Below are positions 33,371 to 46,261 of a stretch of DNA of 64,000 nt, piece after piece. Position 1 is the stretch's first letter; each line of letters starts with the position of its first letter. The notes beneath the pieces were generated by a model. The model searched no databases. It was not told where the DNA came from and saw only the letters and a list, made by a program, of their open reading frames with translations. The DNA is from Schistosoma haematobium. Lineage: Eukaryota > Platyhelminthes > Trematoda > Strigeidida > Schistosomatidae. The position numbers and the translations under genes are program-made. The stretch is from assembly GCF_000699445.3 (NCBI RefSeq), contig NC_067196.1:86964364-87028363 (forward strand), read 5' to 3'.

Positions 33371-34535
33371 ACTTCGAGTGTCTCAGCCTATCATCATTAT
33401 CTTTATTATTGCACTCTATACATATTCGTTTTCATTTTCATCGTCGCCTATGTTAATCAATTACTGTGAACGTTCGTTGCTTCATATCAATGTCGATCAG
33501 TACTTGAACTTATATAACCAGTACGCACATCTGTTTGTAACTTATCCACTGGTATAAGCGAGACAACATTAACTGTCGATTATAGGTTTATCTTTCCGTT
33601 TAATTATTACCAACTATCTTCCGTCCGAAACTATCTACTAGTTTTTTACTTACTTGACCACTAACTGCATAATTCTCGATTGCTGAGTTCCATGGCCAAA
33701 CAGAGGATGCGAATGCTAGAACTTTATAGTGAGATTGAACTATAAATTTCCTGCAGTCTTAGATCTCGTTTAGACTGTTCGTCAGGCAATGCTTCGTATT
33801 TCGCTTGAATTAATTTTGTACTTATACGAATTCAGCCCAGAACGCTGCGTTAATCCAAGAATTTAATCAACTGTATCTTGTATATTATTCAGATTCGAAC
33901 TACTGCTTGCTTCAAATTTTCATTACTTGAGAGCAAGAGTAGCCCATGCGAGTTTCATAATTGCTTTAGATTATTTCGTACTATGTCTATGATGCGTAAT
34001 AACATTTCGTAGTTTCTTTCACGTAGAATGGTTATATATTCTGTCACTGCCGTCAAGTTTTATTCGAAATCACATGCATTTATTACTCATAGGTCGACAT
34101 ACAATGGAAAACCTATTGCATGTGCACGAGCAGTATCAGTCCATGTCGTAAATAGACACTTCGTCGTACGTAATATGTCACTTAACACTAGATAATGAGC
34201 TCTTTGCATCAGCCTTTTACGAGTCGATCACGTTATCTGGACCTTCTAAACTTTAGTTACATTGGTGGTTACCGGTTTTACTAATGTTTGCTATACGCTT
34301 TATATTTGATGTTATCTCAAACGGCAAATCATGGCTCGACTTCCGTATTACACGACAGTCATTTTAATTCCGTTTTTGGTTTACTTACACACAATACGGG
34401 TTTGGAAGATATCTAAACAACCTCTAGAATTTTCCACGGGCTCCACCATAGTCTTCGTATATATTTGTTTTCACATATCCAACTGTTACACTAGTAATAC
34501 ACAAACGTACGTTCAGCGCAACCTTCAGTATATAC
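33371..34535. other. Non-coding DNA
   Basis: Nothing recognised beyond possible continuation of the downstream LINE relic. Confidence 0.35.
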
Positions 34536-34539
34536 AAGA

Positions 34540-35230
34540 ATGATGTTATTTCGCTGTGCCATTATGACGCATCTGAACTACTGTGACAATTCAAATTCGA
34601 CTTCGTACTTTCTGTATTTGATAATCTACAAGCTTTTCAAGCCGCTCTTTGTATGGCAAACTCCGGAGTTCTGGGATTGCACGGGTAGCTGTTCTCTGTA
34701 CTTTTTCCAGGATATCCGAGTCACGTTTCAAGCGGGGACTTGTAGCCTGAACGCAGTTCCAGAGCTTTGTTCTCACTAAGGTTGCGCATATTGTACTGAA
34801 CATGGTAGTATCTAAATTGGTGAATGTCCGTCTTAAAGCCTATAGGGTTCTTAACGCCTTAGTTTCAACTTTCCGACAATAGGCGGTGGTCTTAATATCA
34901 TGACTCCCCGTCGTCTTAAAACCCTTGTGAGACCGGACCACGGGTACAGGCACTTCTCCCATGCTGTACCTATTTAACTCTGTATCTCCAAAGTGCATGT
35001 AGACACATTTTTCCACGTGTTTAGGCATCAGCTACTCTTTAGACCAGTTAATCACAATATTTAAGTCTGCCTGAAGCGCTCATGCACCTGCTTCTCCCGT
35101 AATTTCTTGCTAGGTCTTTACATAATCTGCGTATAGGGACTCAACCGTCTTTGGGAGTTTATTCGCGTACTGTATAAAAAGATCAGATGATGGTGGTCAT
35201 TCTATATTTGAACGGTAGGAGGTGCATGCT
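34540..35230 (-). mobile_element. CR1-like LINE relic, 3' half of RT
   Basis: On the minus strand: a YADD-like motif decayed to YADY (about 35130), a KCVYMHFGDTELNRYSMGE segment (about 34940-35020), and RTKLWNCVQA...LEKVQRTATRAIPELR (about 34650-34780). These are conserved landmarks of CR1/Jockey-type RT C-termini. Frames are broken. Confidence 0.7.
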
Positions 35231-37125
35231 GTCTTGTTTTTTGGTGCATATGCGCATGTAACCGACGAATAATTCTCCAAATTATATTACTGAGGGATCG
35301 ACTTGATCACAGTTTGTCGGTTTTTGTTCTGCAATCGAATATAAACTGCTTTCTTGAGTTTCCTATCTACGGTTAGTTGTGGTGATGTTGCATCATCTAG
35401 TTCGAAAACGGCTTCTGTGGATCTGAACGTTGTTTTTTGAAAGCGATTGTTCAGTCAAAAGTTTTACAGTGCTTATAAGTGGAACGGTACTCGAGGCCGC
35501 AAGTGACTTTTGGGAATGATGGTCTACTTCATTATTCGTACTCTTATCCTCACTACTATAATAATAAACCAAATCCCAAAATTGTAGATTTTTCATGATG
35601 CCGCTACCTAATCCGCAAGGTCTTACGTGGAAGTCACATCACTGTCCACACTGACTCATCCTATTGTGACAATCAGCAACAAGACACTAAGCCCCCAAGT
35701 AGACTGACGAGGTTCTAAGATGTTTGTTGAATGAGCGAATGATAGAGAAACACACCGAGATCATCGTAATTGATGAGGATAACCACGATCAAACAACACT
35801 AGTGATAACTATAAGTCAGATTATCGACCGAATTTGTGTTAATAGTTTCATCAGTTTTATCGATCATATTACGTTATTGTCAAGTCATGGCATGTCTTTA
35901 TGACGACATTTAGAAACCACCAAGAATAACTATCTATAGCGTTGATTAGTGTTGGCTAGTAGGAAGTATGTTTTGTTGTTTTAAGTAATTCGGAAATAGC
36001 AGAACTATGTAGCATTATTGGATCCAAGCTGCCTGTATTGCGAATTGCGATTAGGAAATATTTGTTCGCCGTGTTAACTTTAGTAATAGGCTACACAGTC
36101 TTTATATCTAACGCTTACTTGACCAACAACTGCATGATAGTTAAGTTGTCATACCAGTTCAGCAGGATGATATCTTACTGTGGCGACTTTATTATCTTAG
36201 CCATATCAAACCTCTTTTCATGCAACTAATGTGAAAGTTCAATCCCTAAGCCGAAAAATGTGTAGCAATAACGACCATGATGGGTTTGGTGGGTAATGTT
36301 AAGAGTGGTTCAAATAATTATAAAATTGACATAGAATAGGAATGATATAATAGAACGCAAGTACAGGCCAGGTTAAAATTTAGGTTGATGAAAAATTTAA
36401 TATCATAAAAAATGTTAGCCGAAAAAATTTTAAAAGCTGGGAAATGACTTCTGGAACTACAGTTATGAATATGACAGCTACATCTTATGCCAAAAGCGAT
36501 GTTGGGAGTAGTTCACATGAATCATATGTAGCTAGTTCGAGTGAAAATATATACATGCTAAGAAGTATCGGAAACTTGAAAAATGACAAAACTCGACTGG
36601 ATTATTTTCGGGACTAAGATAATCAAATAGATTTGACGTATTGAAAGCCAGTTGTAACAGTATAGATCGAAGTGGAACCAGATTAAACATGTAGTAATGA
36701 AACTAATTCCAAAGTGATTGGTGATGTTGGCGTCCTGTTACTCGGACGATTCAGTACAAATCCAAGAGTAGACGTAAATACGTTGGTATTACTGTATAAA
36801 AAAATATAAAATAAGCCTCAGATCGCAGAGTGTTTACAGCCTGAATTCACATTAATTCCCTGAAATATTGTATCATTTGATTGGCAATGGAACTTCTAAG
36901 TATAGAACAAGTAACCTTTATTTTCCTAGATATCTATATACATTGACAGTCTCAGGAAGGCCAAGTGTATAAGGACATGGACATACAACTGTGTATTTGC
37001 CAGTATATTACTATGTTCTCAGCTATGTGATATTCGGCTTCGAGGATCGTGTGATTAGGAACCAATACCACTAAAAATTTCCATGCTAATATGCCAAAAA
37101 TCGAATAAATGTCTTTGTGTGTTGA
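35231..37125. other. Non-coding DNA
   Basis: 1.9 kb. A patch at 35590-35720 is less AT-rich. No gene recognised. Confidence 0.35.
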
Positions 37126-37129
37126 TGTT

Positions 37130-37478
37130 TCACTACCAGTTTTTACTTACTTGCCTAGATAGCCTGTTACTCCTCGCGGAGGAGCATAGGCCATTCAGCA
37201 GCATTTTCCATCCAACCCTGCCTCGAACAATCCTTTCCAATCGCTATTCATCCTTTTTTGTATGCTCCCAATTCTCGGTTCAATGTGTTCTTCGCTCTGC
37301 ATTGAACCTTTGTAATGCTGTTTCCCCAGTTGTCCAGTGTTTCTTTAGCTCCAGTTTCATCTTGGCCACAACCAGGTGGTGATCTGAAGCTGTGCCAGCT
37401 TCTCTCCTAGTTCTCACATCTTACATTGTCCTTCTGAATATTTTATTGATACGAATATGATCTATCTGGTGTAGTCCG
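37130..37478 (-). mobile_element. RTE-A deletion derivative: endonuclease joined straight to the 3' end
   Basis: On the minus strand, endonuclease sequence (SDHHLVVAKMKLELKKHW) runs almost directly into the last codons of the element (RIVRGRVGWKMLLNGLCSS) and its 3' end. The whole RT is missing. The endonuclease part continues beyond the LTR at 37997-38090. Confidence 0.8.
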
Positions 37479-37483
37479 TTGAG

Positions 37484-37996
37484 TGTTATAACTTGTGAAC
37501 CTGCGTGCCCTGTTATTGTATGACGCAACGATACCACCAATCAGAGAGCAGCGAATTACCGATCGAACCAGTGACGCATAAAACAAGTGCGAGCAGCCTA
37601 GAGTCCTGATTGATCTCGCTTCCTGTCTAGCCCAGTTAGTTAAGTCCAGAACACCAATCTTAGCCTTTGCAATATGAATCACTTATTTCAAATATGCGGG
37701 GTTTGTATACCAATCAAACCGACCACAACGTACCTAAAACAGAAAATAACATTTGTACAATATTTGACCCCAAGTGGCTGTGAATCAGGGAGATAGTAAT
37801 TAGTAGACAGGCCATAACTCAAGAATGGTAAATTGTATAATAATAGTCTATGGGTCAAACTAAAGCTTATAATAAGAGCGACCTGAATATGAACAGTTTA
37901 GTTACATAACGGTTACACGATAAAAATGTACTCATAGTATAGGTCCATAAATGGATCCCAAGAATTACCATTCATTTTTCTTATCGCGATATAACA
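37484..37996 (+). mobile_element. LTR-H solo LTR with 5-bp target duplication TTGAG
   Basis: 513 bp, TGTTATAACTTGTG...GATATAACA. The flanks TTGAG at 37479-37483 and 37997-38001 are identical. No internal retroelement sequence, so it is a recombination product. It sits inside the RTE-A endonuclease fragment, which is therefore older. Confidence 0.9.
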
Positions 37997-38090
37997 TTGA
38001 GGTCCATGTAGCTTCATGTGTGCGTTTGTGTGGCTATATTATGCAGCCTATAACCAATTGTTGAATGCACATAGGCTTGTAAATCTGTTT
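37997..38090 (-). mobile_element. RTE-A endonuclease fragment, continuation across the LTR
   Basis: Resumes the minus-strand endonuclease reading interrupted at 37479 (GCTTCATGTGTGCGTTTGTG region). Confidence 0.7.
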
Positions 38091-38335
38091 GTCTAGTGCT
38101 TCTTCAGCTACAGTTTTATCTTGGTAATCATCAGGTTGTGATCTGAAGCTATGTCACCGCCTCTCCTGGTTATTACGTCTTCTATCGACGTTCTGATATT
38201 TTTAGTTATACAGATATGATCGATCTGGTTCTGTGTAGAATGATCTGGTAAAACCAATTTAGTTTCGTGTATGTGTTTGTGTGGGAATATTGTGCCATCT
38301 ATAACCACTTTGTTGAATGCTTATAAATTGGAGAA
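38091..38335 (-). mobile_element. RTE-A endonuclease fragment, separate copy
   Basis: 66 codons with the endonuclease C-terminal signature: QIDHICITKN, TRRGGDIASDHNLM. Different from, and better preserved than, the copy at 37340-38090, so two related insertions or a local duplication lie in tandem. Confidence 0.8.
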
Positions 38336-39485
38336 TCTCTCCGAGTTCACAATCATTATAATCTGTTCAGAAATTGCTGTCTGTACAAATCGTGAGCCTA
38401 GCGATCACACGATTGCTCGAAATTTCCTCTTCGGGAGTTACACTCGTGACAGTGAAAAAGTAGCTAAACTGACAACAAGAAGTTACTGATGAAGACTAGT
38501 TTTGCTGCAGTGGGGGAGGTTAAGGTATGTTGGTTACCAGATAGAACTCAAACTACTCAATGAAACAAATTTATATAAGTCATAGTAATTAAGCACAGTG
38601 TGTGGGCAATTGTAATGGGCGAATAGGCAACGTTGTCTTGCGGATGAATTTACCTTTGGTCACGTCTGCACATGGAGTAGGGCTGATTTCTGTTCCCTCA
38701 TTGACGTTTTCCACGGGCCACACGTCAATTGGATAGAGTCTAGTTTGTTTCAGATGTCAGAAGTTCCATAGCTCTGCCCTCAGAGCAAGATTCTGAAAAT
38801 AAAGGACAGAAGCAGCGAGGCACTTGGATATGAACGATAAACAATACTTCACATTTTGTAGTCGAACAGACAGAGGTATGATAAATTATTAGAATAAATT
38901 CATATTAACTCTTGTTACAGTGAAATGAAGTCAAAGGGTCCCGATAAGAGAATGTAGTAATAAAGAACAATGAATTGTGATACCTACCAAGGTGCAGTAA
39001 GTTCAAATGAAGGGAGGGAAGCCAGGGTGGGATAAGAAAGGTTATTTATTAGAACAGAGAGTGCGTATAGAGAGCGGTGTTAAGTAAACCCATAACTATG
39101 TCTTTTATTGTCTGACTTTCTTTTCCTTCTCATCCGATGCCTGCCATACAGTCCTAATGTAAGAGTTCGAGCTAGCATGTTATAGGTTGTCTTAGTAGAA
39201 TAGCTAATCCAGCATAAAACTGGAAACATGAGTCTGAATGGTGAGTGTAATCATGCTTTAGTTTGCGCTGTACATAGGTATGGAAAGTGATAAATTTCAT
39301 TTAACCACCAACCTATTAATCCAGCTATCCCAGCAGTTAAGGTGTAACCCGGGCCAAATCACTAAGTGACGCAACACAAAATTATGTCACCTTTTGAACT
39401 TCAGGGGTTTCGAAATAGACATTCTTGCATAACTAACTTACTGATTTCTGGACAGGACTGAAGAGCAGCCGGAGATAGCAGTTTG
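38336..39485. other. Non-coding DNA
   Basis: Nothing recognised. Confidence 0.4.
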
Positions 39486-39487
39486 TC

Positions 39488-39665
39488 TGTTGATGTGATA
39501 CGCATGGATTTCTGCAGAACATTTAACAAGGTGTCTCACCAAGGGCTCATGTGAAAGCTCTCGAGATTGGAAATAATAGTTGGAATTCGAGTGAGCGTAG
39601 GAAACTTCCTCTGTGAACGGAAACAGAGTGTGATGGTAAACTGGATGTTATCTGAAAAAAAGCTG
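39488..39665 (+). mobile_element. CR1-like RT fragment (motif A region)
   Basis: VDVIRMDFCRTFNKVSHQGL followed by KLSRLEIIVGIRV...RKQSVMVNW matches the 'DV-DF-KAF-KV-H--L...R-Q-V-VN' pattern around RT motif A of CR1/Jockey LINEs. There is one stop and it is short. Confidence 0.65.
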
Positions 39666-39796
39666 GTAGAAAAAAGTGTATCATCTTCGGTCTCTTATCT
39701 TTCGTCCTCCACTTCAAAGAATTACCAAGACCACTTTGGTCGTCGATACTGTAGTCTGAAGATGATGCCAAAGTTCGGAAAACAATAAGTGGTGGG

Positions 39797-40307
39797 TGTT
39801 GTGACCTTAAGTTTGGCTTGTTATCACGTAACTTATTTGCCAATCAAAATACGACTTATTCACTCTTGTGCTGTACTAAACCAGTGATGTTCATCCGGTC
39901 TGATAAGCCTAACGTCCTATTGGTCCGTTGCTCGCCCAGCCCGTCCAGCTGATTCCGGAATACCAATAAGAGCGTCCACTATGTGAATAATTTATTTCAG
40001 ACATACTGGGTTTATATATCAACCAAACAGACCACAACGCACCATAAAATAGGAAACAACATTTATACCCACTAAAGCCAAACACATGGCTGTGAACGTG
40101 AGAGACAGTAGTCAATAAACTGAACGTAACTTAAGAACAGCAAATAGTACAATATCCTGTAAATCAAAATGAAGTTTATAATAAGAAGAATATAGATATA
40201 CACAATCTAGTTACTGGATAGTTATACCATAAGAATATACAGATGATACTAATATATCAATAGGTCTCAGAAGTTACTTGTTATTTAATCTTCACTAGGA
40301 TATAACA
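39797..40307 (+). mobile_element. LTR-H solo LTR with 5-bp target duplication GTGGG
   Basis: 511 bp from TGTTGTGACC to GGATATAACA. GTGGG occurs at 39792-39796 and 40308-40312. More diverged from the 37484 and 55431 copies than they are from each other. Confidence 0.9.
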
Positions 40308-41635
40308 GTGGGGCTGACCATCTTGATGTTCAAGCTGATCCAGAGGAATTAGTCAGATGGTCCCAAAGTTGAGATATGTGGATTATTTAGGAAAGGGTGT
40401 GCTAAAGCACACTGAACACGGAAATGGCTGCCGGTACATTTTCAACGGTACATCGTTTCCATATGCTTAGGGAAGAGGTGGTTATTCGCGACTTGCAAAC
40501 AACTGTGGATCAAAATGTAACAGCTGGCGAAGGTTTTCGAGTGATACGGTCACTTCACCGAGGACTGAACTGCGCACAACGAAGACATGTTTCTGACTGT
40601 ATGCTCTACTAATGTGTGACCTCATTTGGAAAATTGCATTCAAGCAAATGAAAGATATTGATGACAATCAGAGATCGCGTGTTGGTAAAACGACTTGAAA
40701 AATATAAATATAAGTGTTACGATGAGATTTTAAATACGTTGCAGGTGAGGATGCTTGATCAAACGTCTAAGGATGTCACAAGTATTCAGAGTTTGACAAA
40801 CCTTTACCAGTAATAACTTTATGGTCAGAGTATGCCAACCCAGTCAAATCAGAAGTCAGAAATGAACGAGTCCGTAGATATATTTGGAAGGCCATCGGTA
40901 TGTCGGGGAACATTTGGTCTAAAGTGGCTAATAGTTGTAAGTGATGCGTGGCACAACATACCCACTGGTGATCTGGTGCGGATGTTTGACCGAGCGCTTT
41001 CAGCTAGATGTGTCCATTAAAACTAACAAGCTTGGCATGAGGTGTCGAAGACTTACAGAATTATTGGTTTTGGGGATCAATTTAGCGCTACACGTCTTTG
41101 GCTAGTGGTGTGTCCAGAAGAGAACTTATTCAAGATAAAACAATGAGCTAATTTATTAACAATATGTTGTAATATACTAAATCTGTGGCTATCCATGAGT
41201 AAAAAATAACAATTAGCACTTGCAATAAAACAGTATATTAAACAACAAGAATGATAAGACTTGTTATGAAATAAACTTCACATACAGGCTTATTCTGGGG
41301 TGGTGAGATGTTAGTCTGATAGTGTTGGTGAATAATAATCCGGGCCCGAATTCCAACGTAATATGGAAGGGCCTAAAAGGATATCACAACTCTATTATAA
41401 TCTTTTGTCACACGCCGTGGCCAGTAAAACAGAGGAATAGGCTACTTAAGTAAAGTTTAGCTGAAAACCAACAGTAGTATGAGTACTGATCGACAAATCA
41501 TTTGTCTGTTTTTTGATTAGTAGAGATAAAGTACAAATATCGGATTTAAATTTGGTTACAAATAAAGTGTAAAAAATAACGGAAACATGCGATCTTTACA
41601 TATTAGCCACAAAGATCATTGAATATACTTCTCAC
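40308..41635. other. Non-coding DNA
   Basis: Several short frames (for example 40424-41020) read as possible degraded coding sequence, but no family was recognised. Confidence 0.35.
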
Positions 41636-41639
41636 TATA

Positions 41640-44050
41640 AGCCAGGTTCTTCAACCTCGTTGAGGATCTGGGATTATTCGGAAATGTGAAGTCGGCAGCT
41701 CGTTGGAGAAACAGTCAGATGCCTTCGCGCTTAGACTAGGTATTTACAAACGAAGAGTTCCTCGTTAACAATCTCCCAATCCTAGATTCCCTAGGGAGAC
41801 GCAATCACACAGTCGTAGCCTTTAATCTTATCAGCAAAACTGAGCTAAAACATTCCACCAACAGCAGGTGTTGGAGTTTCAAACGGTTGAATGTGTCAGC
41901 TATACTGGACTATCTGCAACAGGTAGATTGGGATTTTCCCCCTCAACTTGATGTGGATGCTCATCAGGGTTTCTTGCTGCACACCCTCTTATGTGCTATA
42001 AAGCAATCTGTTCCTCAAACGGTCCCAAAAGTCTACGAGCAACCTACAGTCATCAAGAACAGCGCTCCTTGTTTGCTAAGCCACAAGAGGCACTGTTGGG
42101 CAGAATACAAACGAAGTGATAACAACGGCGCGTACAGGCAATACAAACATATAGGGAACATATGAACAAAGGCCATAAGAGAAGGCAGGCTTCAGTATCA
42201 GGCAAAACTTATCGATAAATTTGTATCCAATTCGAAAAGCTTATTCCGTTATGCATCCTCTCTTCGACAAGCCAAAAATGGAGTCTTCCAACTTCTTGGT
42301 CCTAATGGCCTGGCCAACAACGACAGTGACGCCGCTAACCTTTCGGCTGAACAATACTCTCGGACATTTCAGCGGACCCACATCAACTATATTGATGAGA
42401 GCTTCATCTGCACCTGCACAGGACTTCCCAAAATAAACCTGAGCGCTGAATTGGTGTACCGGAAACTGCAGCACCTAAGAAAAGATACTTCTCTTGACCC
42501 GGATATGGTTCATTTTGCCATACTAGCGGAAGCAGCTTCAATCCTGGCAACACCGCTTAGCTTGATGTTCTCATACTCGCTAAGCCGAGGTGAACTACCG
42601 GAAATTTGGAAGCAGGCTCACATCACAAGAATTTTAAAAGGAGGTTGAGTCAGTGAACCTTCAAGCTACCGACAGTGGCTTTCCTCTCTATGCCTTCGAA
42701 AATTATGGAGTCCCTGATATGCAGCAGTATACATGACTATTTATTATATTTGAACTTCTTTTCACCCCAACAGCATGGTTTACAGGGAGGGTCATTCCTG
42801 TATAACCAACTTGCTGACTGCGGTGAACGGATGGACTACCATCCTTGATCGCAAGGGGAGGGTCGACGTCGTTATCCTTTGATAGGATCAACCACATATG
42901 TCTTATCAGTCAGCTCAAACAATTGGGTATCAAATAATCTCCAACTTACTGGCTCACTTCATATCTAAAAAATGGACGTTTTAAGGTCAGGGTTAACTTC
43001 ACTTTCTCTCAGGCTATGGAATATTCTAGTGGGGTCCTTCAGGGTTCAGTACTAAGACCTCTTCTTCTCATGATTTATGTGAACGATCTTCCATAACAGG
43101 TATCGTCTGACTTATTACTTTTTCGCAGATGATGTGAAACTTTGGATAAAGATACGCAACCAAGAGGATATACTGGGACTTCAGGAGGATCTGACTCGAC
43201 TTCGAAGTTGGGCGGATGTCAATCGACTTAACTTTAACACTTCAGTGTGTAAATTAGTTCATCCAAGACATGTTACAGACTACAGTTACAACCTAAAAAA
43301 CTCCTCTCTGGAAGTATCCCAAGTTGAAAAAGATTTAGGAGTGCTGGTACCCTACGATTTTAAGTCTTACGCTAATTGTGACAAAAATGCCTTTGGAGCA
43401 AACCTTGCACTGGCAACACCAAAGCTCATTATGACCAGTTTGGCAGAAGAACTTTACACATTATCTTCAACAGTTTTATTCGTCCTCATTTAGAGTAAGG
43501 AAACATAGTATTTCCTCCCTCACTCCAAAAGGAATAGAACACTCTGGAGCGTATCAACGGCCAGCCACGAATTCAGTTCGAGAACTCAAATTCGAGCCTT
43601 ATGAAGAGCACGTTTAATAACTTAACCTTTACCCAATAGCGTGAAGAAGTCTTAGAGGTGACCTTCGAATGGCTTACGGCATCCTTAACACTTCTGGACA
43701 TCCCCTTAAACATCTACTTAAGCTTAGCTCCAACACAAACCTGAGTGGTAACACCTAGAAACTAGAGACACGACACAGCAGAACGAATTGTAGACACAAC
43801 TTTTACTCATTAAGAGTTGTCAAATGCTGTAATTCACTGCTGGTTGGGCTAGTCCGAGCGATTTCCCAGGAGTCCTTTGAGAGGCAGCTTGACCTATTCT
43901 TAAGGACTAAGGATAATGTCTTACTATAATTTACCAATTTAATTTTCCTCTACTATCGTTAATATACCTAGGTTCCTCCCTGGAGGTATCGGTGACCCGC
44001 TGCTACTAGACATGGAAGCCTATTAAGCGAAAGCTTCTATTCTGTCCACA
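41640..44050 (+). mobile_element. CR1-like LINE, degenerate, about 2.4 kb
   Basis: With frameshifts it reads: end of endonuclease and linker (41820-42170), RT N-terminal part with LRKDTSLDPDMVHFAIL and RGELPEIWKQAHITRILKGG (42450-42645), the NGWTTILDRKGRVDVV motif-A area (42820-42880), FADDVKLWIKI (43125), EVSQVEKDLGVLV (43310) and a C-terminal segment with RELKFEPYEERV and FERQLDLFLRTKD (43575-43910). Motif C is FADD. Stops and shifts throughout make it a dead copy. Order and motifs fit CR1-type elements. Confidence 0.8.
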
Positions 44051-45194
44051 ACCATTTGAGCTAAAGTAGTGAGCGACGATGTATAATGCGTATGTTATTT
44101 ATTGTGTGCGATTATGAGAGTTCCAACAGACCATCACCGGAATTATGTTCTTCTCTATTCATTAATCCTGTCCTACTAATAAGCAGGTAACAGAGAATCA
44201 TTGATTGCTTACTTCTGTCCAATAATGTTTTAGTGCTTACAGCGGGTTATTTGGAGGATGGGTTTCTGATGATGTTTTGAGTTGCCTCTAGTTGTTGTTG
44301 CTAGGACTTCCGTTGTATGGGGTAAGATTTATACTCTTGTTATTTAAATGCCATTTCACTCTTTATTCAAGTTCATAGGCCTTACATGACTTTTCCACCG
44401 ACAGTTCTCCTGAAAACAATAAAGTCACGCAGTGGTATTGTTCTAGTTTCGTTGCCATTATTTTCGAGCTGATGCGTATTTGTGCCTAGTTTCTGGTCGA
44501 CATCTTCAAACTACATTTAATGGTTTAAACCTTAACTAGTGACTACAGTGTCCCGCACTTGATAATTTAGTGTGGAAAGAAATCTTTTAAACTCTATCTT
44601 ATTAGTTCCAGACTAACAACCTTACTAGCCTGTACGTATAGATTGTGCTTGTATTCAAATAACTGTAATTACAGTCATTTCCGTCACAAAAGTCGAGGAA
44701 TATTTTCGTGATTGCCAGTCAATCTATCGTTATGGACAGGAACACACTATTTTTTTCAACATAGGAAAATAGTTAGCTTTTCCTCAGTCTAGTAGTAGTT
44801 GGTATTTTTGTCTATCTTCTGTATTGGCTGGTTCATCAACACTTACTTCACCAAGGTATTTAGCATACAAACTATAGCCAGGTTCACTAAAGGTATTGGA
44901 ACTGTGTCGATCACTGCTTTAGAAAGCTTTTCAATCTTGAAAGTCATGTGTAATAACCTTACCATTATCTATCATTTAGAATGTTCAGGAAGTTTATTTT
45001 TAAACTTGCCTAAGTATTCATTGCCACTAGGTACTGTTACAATGAGAAAGATAACCATATTTGTGGAATTCAACTTAATTTGTGGTTCACATTCATCCAT
45101 TTCTCCTTCCGCATTTTTCTCTTTCTAAGACCTCTTCATCTAAACGAGTTTAATTGTGGTAACTATACCCTGTCCACGAGCTCATAAAAAATCT
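44051..45194. other. Non-coding DNA upstream of COQ10
   Basis: No exon recognised. The COQ10 promoter should lie in this stretch or just downstream, but no core element stands out. Confidence 0.4.
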
Positions 45195-45310
45195 TGTATC
45201 AGTCATTCATTTATTAGCAACGTAGAACCTGCCGCAGATGTGCATCGGTTCAAGTTTTTGTGCTGTTTTAGCACAGCGAAATGAACTTGTTGAGCTAAAT
45301 GCCAGAGTAT
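45195..45310 (-). mobile_element. LINE-B-type 3' UTR fragment
   Basis: CAGTCATTC...CAACGTAGAAC...GTGCATCGGTTCAAG and TTAGCACAGCGAAATGAAC match the 3' UTR pieces at 54996-55224 and 60335-60480. Confidence 0.6.
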
Positions 45311-45486
45311 AACAGCCTATGATAAGCGAGTATTTGTTGGACGATTAACGTCTTTAGTTTATGTTGGAGACGATGTACTTAAGCAGAATTTTCGGATAGC
45401 TTTCAAATCATAATTATTCTATGTTTTTAAATGTATAGGGTGCTACTGTTGGTGATATAATCAAACGTAGTGGTCCTTAATTTCCG

Positions 45487-45635
45487 ATGATTTGTTTAAA
45501 ATTTTTGAATATATGTCCAAAATACCCTTGTTTGATTACGTCAAATCTTCCAATTGTATTCAAGCGTGAGATCTTCAGTTTTGGTCCTACATTTACCAAA
45601 AAATCACAATCTTACAAAGAAAGAAGACTGTTAGG
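45487..45635 (+). CDS. COQ10: COQ10, exon 1 (coenzyme Q-binding protein, mitochondrial)
   Basis: COQ10 is a START-fold lipid-binding protein of the mitochondrial inner membrane that binds coenzyme Q and supports its use in respiration. This exon carries the ATG (an in-frame TAA lies 9 nt upstream), a basic, low-acid N-terminal stretch (MICLKFLNICPKYPC...VFKREIF) suitable for mitochondrial import, and FGPTFTKKSQSYKERRLLG. Its end matches the conserved 'K-Y-ERR--GYS' entry of the family. It ends in phase 2 at donor GG|GTTAGT, and exon 2 supplies the missing base to make G-Y-S. The four exons total 609 nt, 202 codons plus stop, close to the usual 200-250 residues. Intron 1 (4.5 kb) holds LINE-B and a repeat D piece. 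Confidence 0.85.
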
Positions 45636-46261
45636 GTTAGTTCCACAGCTATTTTTTAAAAAAGTCGGTTATATTTATAGAAACAATCGGTATTTCTGAA
45701 TTTAATTAATTACATTCTATAAAGTCATTTCACAGTATATATTGCAGTCATAGTAAATACTTATAACCACACGTTTTGTTTTGTCCAATAACGTATTATG
45801 TGCGGCACAGTGATGGAGGTTGTTTTTTGGGCCTGATTATGATCGCTATTATCTAAAATAAACTCATCAGCTCAAGTGGATTGACTAGGACATCGATCTC
45901 CAAAAAGCCAGGTATCCCGCGCATCAACAGATGAAATTACCTAGAAGTATTAAAGACATACATATGTTGATATTATTTGTTTTTGAAGCATTTTTCACTG
46001 ACAGTAGGATCCCGTAGTAGGTATTACTAACGTATAGACTCACATTTCTAACTAGACTGTGGAGTGAAACTTTTAAGTCGTAGCTATATTACTTATCAGT
46101 GACTAGGTTATGTTCCCTTATCTTTTATAAAGTAATTGCAGATTAACTTTTCTCATTTGCCGTTGCATTTTGCTTGTTTGTTCGGGCATGTTAAGAGTCA
46201 AGTAGGATAATCTTATAGTTTACTCTTTTTGTGGACTCCTGTAGTTTTCTAGTGCAAAATG
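45636..46261. other. COQ10 intron 1, unique AT-rich part
   Basis: Nothing recognised. Confidence 0.5.

Noticed and set aside
37484..40307. Complete LTR retrotransposon between two LTRs
   Set aside because: Each LTR has its own different 5-bp duplication (TTGAG and GTGGG), and no gag-pol lies between; they are separate solo LTRs.
44799..45128. 109-codon plus frame upstream of COQ10
   Set aside because: Composition is AT-random hydrophobic, no splice context or homology recognised.
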